A DNA stretch of 6,021 nt. It comes from Planctomycetales bacterium (lineage in GTDB: Bacteria > Planctomycetota > Planctomycetia > Isosphaerales > Isosphaeraceae). Below, piece by piece: positions 1 through 5,762 of this stretch. The stretch covers positions 1 through 6,021 of the forward strand of contig DAHZZC010000398.1 in NCBI GenBank assembly GCA_027435495.1. The letters are read 5' to 3'. The notes under the pieces were generated by a model. The model was not told the DNA's origin. It searched no databases and saw only the letters and a list, made by a program, of their open reading frames with translations. Positions within the stretch are counted from its first letter, which is position 1. Every line of letters starts with the position of its first letter. A program made the translations under genes and the position numbers.

Positions 1-1491
1 GAAACGCTCCGAGACGATCCCCATCAGGACGAAGATCAGGGCCACAAGCATCGTGGTGAAGAGCTCGAGGAAGTCCTCGACCCAGAGGTGAACGACCCAG
101 AATCTCCAGAAGTCACCAATCGCGAAGGTACTCTGCGTGTGCGTCAGTAAACCGACGGAGTAAAATGCCGGAATGGAAAGGGCGCTGTACAGAAAGAGCC
201 AGGGGAGATTGCCCCGGCTTTCGGTCACCAGGCGGGGCCGCAGTCCCCTGTAGATGATCGCTAGCCAGAGGACCATGCCGACGATCAGCAAGTACATCCA
301 GAGCCGGCCCAGATCGAGGTATTCCCAACCCTGGGCTCCCAGGAAGGCTCGCTGGCCGCGGGGCAGCATTCCGTGATAGCTGAGATACTCGCCCCCAAGA
401 CTCCCGAAGACAACCACGGTCAGCGCCCCGAGGAGCCCGGTGGCGAGCACCCACTGCCCCTTCGGCTCTCGACCGGCGATCAGTGGCGCCAGGAAGATGC
501 CCGCGGCGAGGTAAGCGGTCGCCACGAAGAAGATCGCCAGTTGGAGGTGCCAGGTCCGGGTGAGGTTGTACGGGAGCCACCGTGGTAGATCGATGCCGAA
601 GAAGCCTCCCGCCTCGACCATGTAATGGACCGTGGCTCCCCCGATCAGGTTCTGGAGCAGGAAGAGGACCGTCGCCACCAGAAAGAACCAGGCTGTCACC
701 CGCTGCGTCGGCGTGAGCGGAACCGAAGCCGGTGGGACAAACCGGACCTGGCGCTCCTCCGACTCGTGCCAACCGACGGTCCCCGAGAACCGACCGTACA
801 GACCAAGCACGATGCCGATGCCCCCCAGGAGGGCCACCAGCGAAAGCGCGCTCCACATGATCGCGTCGCCGGTCAGCGAGTTACCGACCAGTTCCTCGGG
901 AGGCCAGTTATTGGTGTAGGAGTAGGCCCGTCCGGGTCGTCGGGCGACGGCTGTCCAGGCTGTCCAGGCGATGAAGCCCGTGATGGCCCGCGTCTCGGCC
1001 TCGTCCGCGATCATTCCAGGCTTGAGCCCCTCTCCACTAACCTTGCGGCTGTAGATCATCTGGTCAAAATGACGGTGGATTTCCTCGAATGCCGACGCCT
1101 GGCCTTCGGTCCAAACCAGAGTACCGGTCGCGGGATCGTACCGGTTCTCCTGAAGCTCGCGCCGGACCTGACCGCGTGCGCCCTCATCCCCGCCATACCG
1201 CCGAATCATCGATTCGGCCTCCCGGTGCAGGTAGTCCGCCGTGAAGTCTGGCCCGAGATAAGCTCCGTGGCCGTAGATCGTGCCGAACTGCATCAGGCCG
1301 AAAGTCAGGAACGACTCCTGGCCATCGAGGATCTGTTGCCGTGTGAAGAGAACCTTCCCAGCCTCGTCTACGATTCTCTCAGGCACCGGCGCGGGATCCT
1401 GGTAGATCCGAACGGCGGAGAAGGCCAGGATCGCAAACCCGATGATGAACGTGAGGATCGATCCCTGAAGCCAGAGCGGCGAGACGGACAT
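1..1491 (-). CDS. norZ: Quinol-dependent nitric oxide reductase (qNor), C-terminus beyond left edge
   Basis: Integral membrane enzyme that reduces two NO to N2O with electrons from quinol; used in denitrification or NO detoxification. The visible 497 codons are open to the window edge; the family is usually about 750-790 residues, so the last third is missing. Seen: N-terminal membrane helix (about 7-28), then the long extracytoplasmic domain typical of qNor with GHGAYLGPDFTADYL (74-88) and YTNNWPPEELVGN (192-204), then about seven membrane helices from residue 207. RTWHLQLA contains H315, expected to be a heme b ligand. QGWEYLDLGRLW (387-398) is a family signature. HLWVE gives the FeB ligands H468 and E472, with E476 further on. 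The visible part has no cysteine at all, so no CxxCH heme c site: this argues for the quinol type, not NorBC. The remaining histidine ligands lie outside the window. The start is uncertain: ATG at 1491 lacks a clear Shine-Dalgarno, while an in-frame GTG at 1509 has GGGAG 8 bases upstream and would add six residues. Oddity: Asp473 follows E472 where Gly is usual. Confidence 0.95.
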   Translation of the reverse strand, partial: MSVSPLWLQGSILTFIIGFAILAFSAVRIYQDPAPVPERIVDEAGKVLFTRQQILDGQESFLTFGLMQFGTIYGHGAYLGPDFTADYLHREAESMIRRYGGDEGARGQVRRELQENRYDPATGTLVWTEGQASAFEEIHRHFDQMIYSRKVSGEGLKPGMIADEAETRAITGFIAWTAWTAVARRPGRAYSYTNNWPPEELVGNSLTGDAIMWSALSLVALLGGIGIVLGLYGRFSGTVGWHESEERQVRFVPPASVPLTPTQRVTAWFFLVATVLFLLQNLIGGATVHYMVEAGGFFGIDLPRWLPYNLTRTWHLQLAIFFVATAYLAAGIFLAPLIAGREPKGQWVLATGLLGALTVVVFGSLGGEYLSYHGMLPRGQRAFLGAQGWEYLDLGRLWMYLLIVGMVLWLAIIYRGLRPRLVTESRGNLPWLFLYSALSIPAFYSVGLLTHTQSTFAIGDFWRFWVVHLWVEDFLELFTTMLVALIFVLMGIVSERF

Positions 1492-1682
1492 GGGGCGGCG
1501 TATCGGCACGGCCTTGTCTCCCGGTCCAGGGGGTGTGTGCAGAGCGGCGCCGAGAGCCGGCTACCGGTACGCCTCATCCTGGGACCGTCCATGGGGCGAA
1601 GGGAAAAAATGTCGATCCCACCGCGACGATCACCTGGCCGCCGCACTCCGGACTCGACTTATTTACAAATTTCCAGACACCT

Positions 1683-1711
1683 TTTTTACGATGGGATATC
1701 TTCTCCGTCAA
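1683..1711 (-). promoter_or_regulatory. Candidate sigma-70-like promoter for qNor
   Basis: Reading the minus strand, TTGACG (1711-1706, 5 of 6 to the -35 consensus) is followed after exactly 17 bp by TAAAAA (1688-1683, 4 of 6 to the -10 consensus), inside the most A/T-rich part of the spacer. Transcription would begin near 1676 and give a leader of roughly 170-185 nt before the qNor start. No FNR/DNR-type palindrome (TTGAT-N4-ATCAA) and no clear sigma-54 site were found, so no NO-responsive regulator can be named. Promoter rules in planctomycetes are poorly defined, hence the moderate confidence. Confidence 0.4.
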
Positions 1712-1730
1712 GAATCCGCCGCCTCCGTCA
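1703..1730 (-). repeat. Direct repeat TGACGGAG x2, 20 bp apart, over the qNor promoter
   Basis: The 8-mer TGACGGAG occurs on the minus strand at 1730-1723 and again at 1710-1703. The start-to-start distance is exactly 20 bp, about two helical turns, so both copies face the same side of the DNA. The downstream copy overlaps the proposed -35 hexamer. This is the usual geometry of a tandem binding site for a transcription factor, which could be an activator or a repressor of qNor. The sequence is seen directly; the regulatory role is inferred. Confidence 0.4.
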
Positions 1731-1818
1731 GGCTATAATTCATTCGATTTCATTGATGTGTAGGCAGCAGATGTCGACTGGTTCTGGCGAACCGGGTCTC
1801 ATCGTCGCGCGGCTGGGT

Positions 1819-4515
1819 CTACGCCGGGACCCTGGTCGGAACCTCGATCATCTCACGAAGGCGACGGTAATCGACCTTGCCGGTCCCGAGCACCGGGATT
1901 GTCTCCAGGCGGCGGACATCGTCGAGCCGCATCACGCCCCGGAACCCTGCCTCGATCAGACGTGCGTTGGCCTCCTTGAGGGAAATGGACTCGGTCGTGA
2001 AGAGGACGATATGCCGACCGCTCTCGGTCTCCACGCCCTCGACGGCTACCCTCGGTCCGTCCTCGTCGGGTGGATAGAGGAGTAGGAAAGGTTCCTCAAG
2101 CGCCGGGAGTGAGATCATTTCGCCGCCTGCCTTGAGGAACCGCTTGAGCCGGCCCCGGAAGTAGAGGAATCCCTCCGGATCGAGCTCGGCCAGGTCGCCG
2201 GTGACGTACCAGCGTTTACACTCACGTTCCAGGAACGGCGAGGGCTCGTCGCCGAGGTAGCCTGGGAAGACCGAGGCGCCGCTGACCAGCAGCATGCCCA
2301 TCCTGCCGGACGGCAGGACTGCGCCGGTTTCCAGGTCGGTCACGCAGACCTCGACCCCGGGCAACGGCTGTCCGACGCTACCGGGACGGTTCGCCCCGGG
2401 ACGGTTCGCCGTGATGATCGGCGAGCATTCGGTGACACCGTAGCCTTCGACCAGATTGGCCCCCGGCAACAGTCGCCTGGCCTCGTCAAACAGGGAAGGA
2501 GGACACTTCTCGGCTCCGACGAAGATCAGTCGCAAGGAGTCGAGTTCTCCCGGACGGGCTCGCCGGAAAATGTGGTCGATAAAGGTCGGTGTGGCGGCGA
2601 CGAGTGTCGGCCGATAGGAGCCGACCTTGCGGGCCAGGGCCGTGGCATCGGTTGGATCAGGATGGTGGACGACACGGATGCCCGCTAGTAACGGGAGTAT
2701 CCCGGTGACGGTGAACCCGAAGCTATGAAACATCGGCAGAAAGGAGAGAACGGAATCCCGAGGCGTTGGTGCGATGGCCGCCAGGGCACCCTTCTGGTTG
2801 GCGAGGATGTTCCGGTGAGTGAGCGGAACGGCCTTGGGTGCCTTCTCCGAGCCAGACGTGAACAGGATCGCCGCCGGGGCATCCGCATCGGCCAACGGCA
2901 CCGAGCGGCGAATTTGGCCGGGTCGTGTCCGTACCTGCAAGATCACGACGATTCGCTCGAGCCAGCCGATTTGCTTGTGCAAATCCTCGACATCGAGAAA
3001 TTGTACGCCCTCGATCGCAAGGCCCAGACGATCGCGAAGCCGCCATGACGTGATCACATGAGTCAAGTTCGTCAGACGCGCCGCATGCGTGAGGTTCGCG
3101 GGTCCCGTTGTCCAGTTGAGAAGGACGGGGAGCTTCCCCGCGAGCGAGAGGGCCAGGAACATCAGGTCGCAGGCCACCGAGGCCGGAAGCATCAATCCAA
3201 TGTTCGACGTTGGCAACTGTGCGAATCGACGTGCCATCAGCGTCGCACCGGCCAGGAGCCGCTCGTAGGTGACCACGCCGGAGAGATCATCAGCGGCTGC
3301 CACACCACGACGATCGGCCAGGGCGCGGGCGATGAACGCCTCGGGAATGGTTTCTCCCAGTATCCGAGGCAGACCGAGATCGGACGGCGGCCGGAACCAC
3401 AATGGTGCTGGGGGCGGCGGCGGCGGCCTCTCCGCCAGCCCATCGGCCAGGGCCAGAAGCTGACCAACCGTGACAGGCGCAGGGTCAGCCGAGAAGCCGA
3501 AACGCTGCTCGACGGCCATCGCCAGATTCATGCGTCGGAGACTGTCGAGGCCGAGGCTTTCGAGGAGGGTCGCGGGCTCGAGCTCGTCGGCTGTCATCGG
3601 CCGGCCCAACTCCTCGGTAAGGATCTCGGCGACGGCCGATCGCGTCTCCGGGTGGATGCGTTTTGTGTTGAGCCCTCCCTCGGCTGGTCCCTCGGCGGAT
3701 GGGAAGACACGGTTTCTCGGACCAAAGAGAAAGTGATACGGGACGTAGGTCGGCCGCTCCGGGCCGTCAACGTTGTACCAGGCCTCGAACCCTCGATTCA
3801 CCGGATCGCGCTCCAGCGCGGGGAGCCGAGCGCGATCGAGGCGTTCGATTTGAATGTCGACTCGACGTCGAGGCATGAAGACAAACAGGTTGGCGGCGAG
3901 CCAGAGGAATCCGTCCCGGAAGCATCGGTCGAGGCGAGGCGTTCGCCCGGTAGCATAGGTGAAACGACTGCCCCAGACGCCTCGGGTCCTCGCCAGAACG
4001 ACGGTGACCTCGGGAACCGCCTTCAGGATGTCGGTCAGCGCCCGAGCCGCTCCGAGCCGCTCGACGCCGTCGCGCTGGACGCGTCCGGATGGCCAGAGGA
4101 CGAAGTTCTCACCACGACGGAGCCCCTGGATCACCTCCGCAATGGCACGCCCGGTGCGTTCCTGGGCCTCGAGGCTCGGGCGGTCCAGATCGGGAATGGG
4201 CACAGCGCGTAGGAGCTTCACCAGCGGACGGAGGATCGGGCTTCGGAAGTTGTCCTCGTAGAGCACCGGTCTGGGCCGGAAAGGCTCATGGAGACAGGTC
4301 AGGATGAGGACAGGGTCGATGTAACCGGGATGGTTTGGCAGAAACAATACGGGACCAGTCAATCCGCGAACACCTTCCCACCCGTGGACCTGAACGCGAT
4401 ACCGGAGGGGCACAACGAGCCGGGCGAGCAGCCAGAGGACTTGGAGGATCACGCTGGGCATCGGATGATTTCTCATCAGTACTTGGGACACGATTGGCCT
4501 GCGTCCCAGGCCCAT
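1819..4515 (-). CDS. Aas-like fusion: PlsC acyltransferase - acyl carrier domain - AMP-forming acyl ligase
   Basis: 898-residue protein resembling E. coli Aas (2-acylglycerophosphoethanolamine acyltransferase/acyl-ACP synthetase, about 720 residues) but with a carrier domain between the two enzymes. Domain 1 (about 20-250): a hydrophobic N-terminal stretch (22-37), then a PlsC-type acyltransferase with the HX4D motif NHPGYID (H62, D67); its motif III reads WPSGR (141-145), with Ser where Glu is usual. Domain 2 (about 290-360): acyl carrier fold with LGLDSL, S325 being the expected phosphopantetheine site. A proline-rich linker (364-371) follows. Domain 3 (about 385-890): adenylating ligase with ATP loop LFTSGSEKAPK (551-561; FTSGSE is typical of Aas), GYGVTECSP (691-699), YVTGDLAELDPEGF (770-783, D774), FRGRLKRFLKAGGE (786-799) and a C-terminal catalytic lysine candidate in LGTGKVDYR (K880). 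Likely role: activate free fatty acid with ATP, load a carrier and reacylate lysophospholipid at the inner membrane. The start at 4515 has only a weak Shine-Dalgarno (GAG about 5-8 bases upstream); a later Met14 is possible. The exact acceptor is unknown. Confidence 0.93.
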   Translation of the reverse strand: MGLGRRPIVSQVLMRNHPMPSVILQVLWLLARLVVPLRYRVQVHGWEGVRGLTGPVLFLPNHPGYIDPVLILTCLHEPFRPRPVLYEDNFRSPILRPLVKLLRAVPIPDLDRPSLEAQERTGRAIAEVIQGLRRGENFVLWPSGRVQRDGVERLGAARALTDILKAVPEVTVVLARTRGVWGSRFTYATGRTPRLDRCFRDGFLWLAANLFVFMPRRRVDIQIERLDRARLPALERDPVNRGFEAWYNVDGPERPTYVPYHFLFGPRNRVFPSAEGPAEGGLNTKRIHPETRSAVAEILTEELGRPMTADELEPATLLESLGLDSLRRMNLAMAVEQRFGFSADPAPVTVGQLLALADGLAERPPPPPPAPLWFRPPSDLGLPRILGETIPEAFIARALADRRGVAAADDLSGVVTYERLLAGATLMARRFAQLPTSNIGLMLPASVACDLMFLALSLAGKLPVLLNWTTGPANLTHAARLTNLTHVITSWRLRDRLGLAIEGVQFLDVEDLHKQIGWLERIVVILQVRTRPGQIRRSVPLADADAPAAILFTSGSEKAPKAVPLTHRNILANQKGALAAIAPTPRDSVLSFLPMFHSFGFTVTGILPLLAGIRVVHHPDPTDATALARKVGSYRPTLVAATPTFIDHIFRRARPGELDSLRLIFVGAEKCPPSLFDEARRLLPGANLVEGYGVTECSPIITANRPGANRPGSVGQPLPGVEVCVTDLETGAVLPSGRMGMLLVSGASVFPGYLGDEPSPFLERECKRWYVTGDLAELDPEGFLYFRGRLKRFLKAGGEMISLPALEEPFLLLYPPDEDGPRVAVEGVETESGRHIVLFTTESISLKEANARLIEAGFRGVMRLDDVRRLETIPVLGTGKVDYRRLREMIEVPTRVPA
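2381..2410 (-). repeat. Perfect 15-bp in-frame tandem duplication inside the ligase domain
   Basis: CCGGGACGGTTCGCC occurs twice in a row (2381-2395 and 2396-2410, plus-strand reading) with no mismatch. Being 15 bp, it keeps the frame and encodes ANRPG twice (residues 703-712), in the loop just after the GYGVTECSP motif and before the PGSVGQPLPG stretch. Identity at the DNA level, including third codon positions, suggests a recent slippage duplication rather than an old conserved repeat. Confidence 0.85.
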
Positions 4516-4594
4516 TTCTGCTCACTCGGCGCGAGGCTTCCTCGTCGAGTTCGTGCCCTCGAAAAGCCTTACGAACGAGAACATTCCGGACTCT
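4516..4594 (-). other. 79-bp gap between the phosphoribosyltransferase and the fusion gene
   Basis: The gap contains a perfect 5-bp hairpin (CGAGG at 4532-4536, CCTCG at 4540-4544, three-base loop) and a wider inverted repeat (GTTCGT near 4549-4554, ACGAAC near 4570-4575). Neither is followed by a T-tract on the minus strand, so there is no sign of an intrinsic terminator, and no clear promoter was found. The downstream gene may therefore be read through from the upstream pair, possibly with mRNA folding that affects its weak start. Confidence 0.4.
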
Positions 4595-5257
4595 CTATGC
4601 GGATGACGTGGCCAGAGTCCGCAGCGCCGGACCAGCAGCGCGGAGCAACTCCACGGCCTCTTCGTCCTCAACCTGTGTGAAATCCCGGTAGAACTGGCCG
4701 ATGGCCCAGAAGGATCGAGGAGCGAGGAGGCAGATCATCTCGTCGCAGCGCCGGCGGATTTCCCAGAGCCGATCTGGGGAGGCGACGGGGACGGCAACGA
4801 TGAGCTCGAAGGGGTGTTTCGCTCGGGCCGATTCGAGGGCGGCGATCATCGTCGCGCCGGTCGCGATCCCATCGTCGGTGACAATCACCGAGCGGCCCTC
4901 AATGGTCGCCTGGGGCCGGACCGTGCGAAACAGGGCCCTCCGTCGTGCGATTTCACCAAGCTGATGGGCGGCCTCGCCCGCGAGGTACTCTTCGGTGAGA
5001 TCGAGGCGTTTCCCGGCTTCCGGATTGAGGTAAATCTGGCCATCCTCGCCGACGGCGCCAATGGCCAGCTCAGGCTGAAATGGCGCTCGAAGCTTGCGGG
5101 AGAGAACGACGTCGAGCTCGGCATTTAGCTCCCTGGCCAGTACGGCGCCGGTGGCCACGCCGCCACGCGGAATCGCAAGGACCAGCGGGTCGCGTAAATC
5201 TCGGCCATCGAATCGCCGGACCAGCAGGCGGGCGGCTTCTTGACGGTTCTGGAACAT
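4595..5257 (-). CDS. Phosphoribosyltransferase-family protein (PRTase type I fold)
   Basis: 220-residue cytoplasmic protein of the Pribosyltran family, of a widespread stand-alone subfamily whose substrate is not established. Seen: AIPRGGVATG (28-37), matching the loop that contacts pyrophosphate; the stretch LDVVLSRKLRAPFQPELAIGAVGEDG (48-73), typical of this subfamily (RK then PELAIGAV); and the PRPP-binding motif VIVTDDGIATGAT (124-136) with acidic pair D128/D129, which holds the ribose hydroxyls in PRTases. The length fits a complete single-domain member. The start is well supported: GGGAGG lies 5 bases before the ATG. It starts 18 bp after the stop of the small 89-residue gene, so the two are almost surely cotranscribed, and the fusion acyltransferase/ligase gene follows 79 bp later. 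The fold and PRPP binding are likely; purine, pyrimidine or other substrate specificity cannot be told from the sequence. Confidence 0.92.
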   Translation of the reverse strand: MFQNRQEAARLLVRRFDGRDLRDPLVLAIPRGGVATGAVLARELNAELDVVLSRKLRAPFQPELAIGAVGEDGQIYLNPEAGKRLDLTEEYLAGEAAHQLGEIARRRALFRTVRPQATIEGRSVIVTDDGIATGATMIAALESARAKHPFELIVAVPVASPDRLWEIRRRCDEMICLLAPRSFWAIGQFYRDFTQVEDEEAVELLRAAGPALRTLATSSA

Positions 5258-5262
5258 GATTT

Positions 5263-5268
5263 CCTCCC
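5263..5268 (-). promoter_or_regulatory. Strong ribosome binding site of the phosphoribosyltransferase gene
   Basis: GGGAGG on the minus strand, followed by AAATC and then ATG. This is the best Shine-Dalgarno match in the window and fixes the start at 5257. It lies in the 18-bp gap after the upstream stop codon, as is common within operons. Confidence 0.75.
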
Positions 5269-5275
5269 GTACCTC

Positions 5276-5545
5276 TCAGGGCTGGGGGCCCTGGTGGCTC
5301 GGAGCGGCCAGGGCGCGGACATCGTTGATCGCTTGCTCAAGGAGCCCGCGACGCCAGAGGCTCGGCGCACTATCCAATGCCCGGGACAAGGACTCGACCA
5401 ATCGGCAGACGGCTTCCTCTACCGAGCAACCTTCTCCTCGGACTTCCGGGAAATCGCGATGATGGGCATGGACCTTGTTGCAATCGCTCGCCTGCGATGA
5501 TCGGTCCGTGGTCCCGACGATGACTCGACCTGGGTCGGGCGTCAT
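5276..5545 (-). CDS. Small conserved-looking protein, possible HicB-like fold
   Basis: 89-residue protein with no signal peptide or membrane segment. Support for being real: AAGGA lies 8 bases before the ATG, the stop lies 18 bp before the phosphoribosyltransferase start, and the protein has a sensible composition. The middle, HHRDFPEVRGEGCSVEEA (28-45), followed by an amphipathic helix RLVESLSRALDSA (48-60) and LWRRGLLEQAINDVRAL (63-79), looks like small hypothetical proteins I remember from planctomycetes, with a D-x-PE-x-R-x-EG core, a RALD helix and a WRR-x(5)-AI-DV ending. The core also resembles the HicB/UPF0150 pattern (D-x-PG-x(3)-G-x(3)-EA followed by a helix), but no HicA-like partner is adjacent, so an antitoxin role is not supported. 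C22, H26, H28 and H29 cluster and could bind metal; this is speculation. First gene of the minus-strand group. Confidence 0.75.
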   Translation of the reverse strand: MTPDPGRVIVGTTDRSSQASDCNKVHAHHRDFPEVRGEGCSVEEAVCRLVESLSRALDSAPSLWRRGLLEQAINDVRALAAPSHQGPQP

Positions 5546-5565
5546 AACGCTGGTCCTTCACGAAC

Positions 5566-5584
5566 TGGCTGGCCGATCCAGCCA
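5566..5584 (-). promoter_or_regulatory. Leader hairpin just upstream of the small-protein start
   Basis: TGGCTGG and CCAGCCA form a perfect 7-bp stem with a five-base loop. On the minus-strand transcript it ends about 10 nt before the AAGGA ribosome binding site. It could influence translation or act with the terminator stem upstream. The hairpin is seen; the function is inferred. Confidence 0.45.
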
Positions 5585-5593
5585 ATGCGCACG

Positions 5594-5629
5594 AAAAAAC
5601 CCCGACCATGTGTGAAGCACACGCCGGGG
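5594..5629 (-). terminator. Intrinsic terminator inside the leader of the minus-strand operon
   Basis: On the minus strand a GC-rich stem (5' arm CCCCGGCGTGTG, 3' arm CACATGGTCGGGG region, 5600-5629) closes with about twelve base pairs, counting two G-U pairs and one bulged G, around a five-base loop. It is followed at once by six T (5599-5594). On the plus strand the hairpin is preceded by A's and not followed by T's, so it works for minus-strand transcripts only. No gene ends here: the next minus-strand gene starts 48 bp downstream. This points to premature termination of the leader (attenuation) or to the 3' end of a short RNA. Confidence 0.75.
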
Positions 5630-5675
5630 CCACCCTAGCCGCCATCGCGTCGCCCGTCAGGAGCGACTCGACATC
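5594..5675 (-). ncRNA. Candidate attenuator leader or short RNA of about 80 nt
   Basis: The proposed promoter at 5681-5708 would start a transcript near 5674, and the terminator would end it at about 5594. The RNA would fold into a first hairpin at 5649-5667 (GTCGCTC with GGGCGAC, seven pairs including one G-U, five-base loop), a single-stranded linker with GATGGCGG and TAGGGTGG, and the terminator stem. No known riboswitch class was recognised. Read-through of the terminator would express the small protein, the phosphoribosyltransferase and perhaps the fusion gene. The exact 5' end is an estimate. Confidence 0.4.
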
Positions 5676-5680
5676 TCTTC

Positions 5681-5708
5681 AGTATAAAAATCCAGGTCGG
5701 TATTGCAA
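5681..5708 (-). promoter_or_regulatory. Candidate promoter of the small protein - phosphoribosyltransferase operon
   Basis: On the minus strand TTGCAA (5708-5703, 4 of 6 to -35) is followed after 16 bp by TATACT (5686-5681, 5 of 6 to -10). The -10 element lies in a short A/T-rich patch within GC-rich DNA. The spacer overlaps one arm of an inverted repeat (GGTCGGT), a possible operator. Confidence 0.5.
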
Positions 5709-5738
5709 GAGGCATCTCTTTGGAAGTCACCGACCCGG
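5692..5738. repeat. Nested inverted repeats overlapping the minus-strand promoter
   Basis: CCAGGTCGGT (5692-5701) pairs with ACCGACCCGG (5729-5738) with one mismatch. Nested inside is a perfect AAGAG/CTCTT hairpin (5707-5711 and 5716-5720, loop GCAT). As DNA, the outer arms flank the -35 element of the minus-strand promoter and could be an operator. As RNA on the plus strand, the structure would lie in the SAM synthetase leader. Confidence 0.5.
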
Positions 5739-5740
5739 AA

Positions 5741-5762
5741 GACCATCTTGCTGAGATGGGTC
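5741..5762 (+). promoter_or_regulatory. Hairpin in the SAM synthetase leader
   Basis: GACCATCT pairs with AGATGGGTC (eight pairs, one bulged G, five-base loop TGCTG). The 3' arm end GGGTCG (5758-5763) can instead pair with CGACCC (5731-5736), which itself belongs to the preceding inverted repeat, so two mutually exclusive folds are possible upstream of the plus-strand gene. No T-tract follows. It does not match the SAM-I or SAH riboswitch cores as I know them. Confidence 0.35.

Larger units (their letters stand above)
1492..1818. other. Non-coding spacer between the acyltransferase/ligase gene and qNor
   Basis: This 327-bp stretch has no credible gene. Its part at 1660-1760 is clearly richer in A/T than the flanking coding DNA, as expected of a promoter region, and it holds the promoter candidate and direct repeats listed separately. 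The left part (1492-1650) would be the qNor leader and is GC-rich. A short inverted repeat (GGTTC at 1780-1784, GAACC at 1789-1793) lies just after the stop of the upstream minus-strand gene, but it has no T-tract, so it is not called as a terminator. Short open frames across the spacer on either strand show no recognisable protein features. Confidence 0.7.

Noticed and set aside
949..966. 9-bp tandem repeat in qNor
   Set aside because: It encodes WTAWTA (176-181); a Trp/Ala-rich WTAW stretch is normal in this part of qNor, so it is probably not a recent duplication.
1734..1739. Plus-strand TATAAT
   Set aside because: A perfect -10 hexamer, but there is no acceptable -35 at 16-18 bp and no plus-strand gene downstream.
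1780..1793. Inverted repeat GGTTC/GAACC after the fusion gene, possible terminator
   Set aside because: The stem is only five pairs and has no T-tract on the minus strand.
625..2085. Long plus-strand open frame of 486 codons
   Set aside because: It is antisense to qNor and to the C-terminus of the ligase and runs through the spacer. Its translation is rich in Arg/Pro/Gly/Asp with no domain signs, as expected of a shadow frame in high-GC DNA.
3409..3432. GGC-repeat tract
   Set aside because: It encodes the proline-rich linker between the carrier and ligase domains; low-complexity codon repeats there are ordinary.
3058..4212. Plus-strand open frame of 384 codons
   Set aside because: It lies wholly antisense to the PlsC-ACP-ligase gene, which has intact motifs throughout; the composition is that of a shadow frame.
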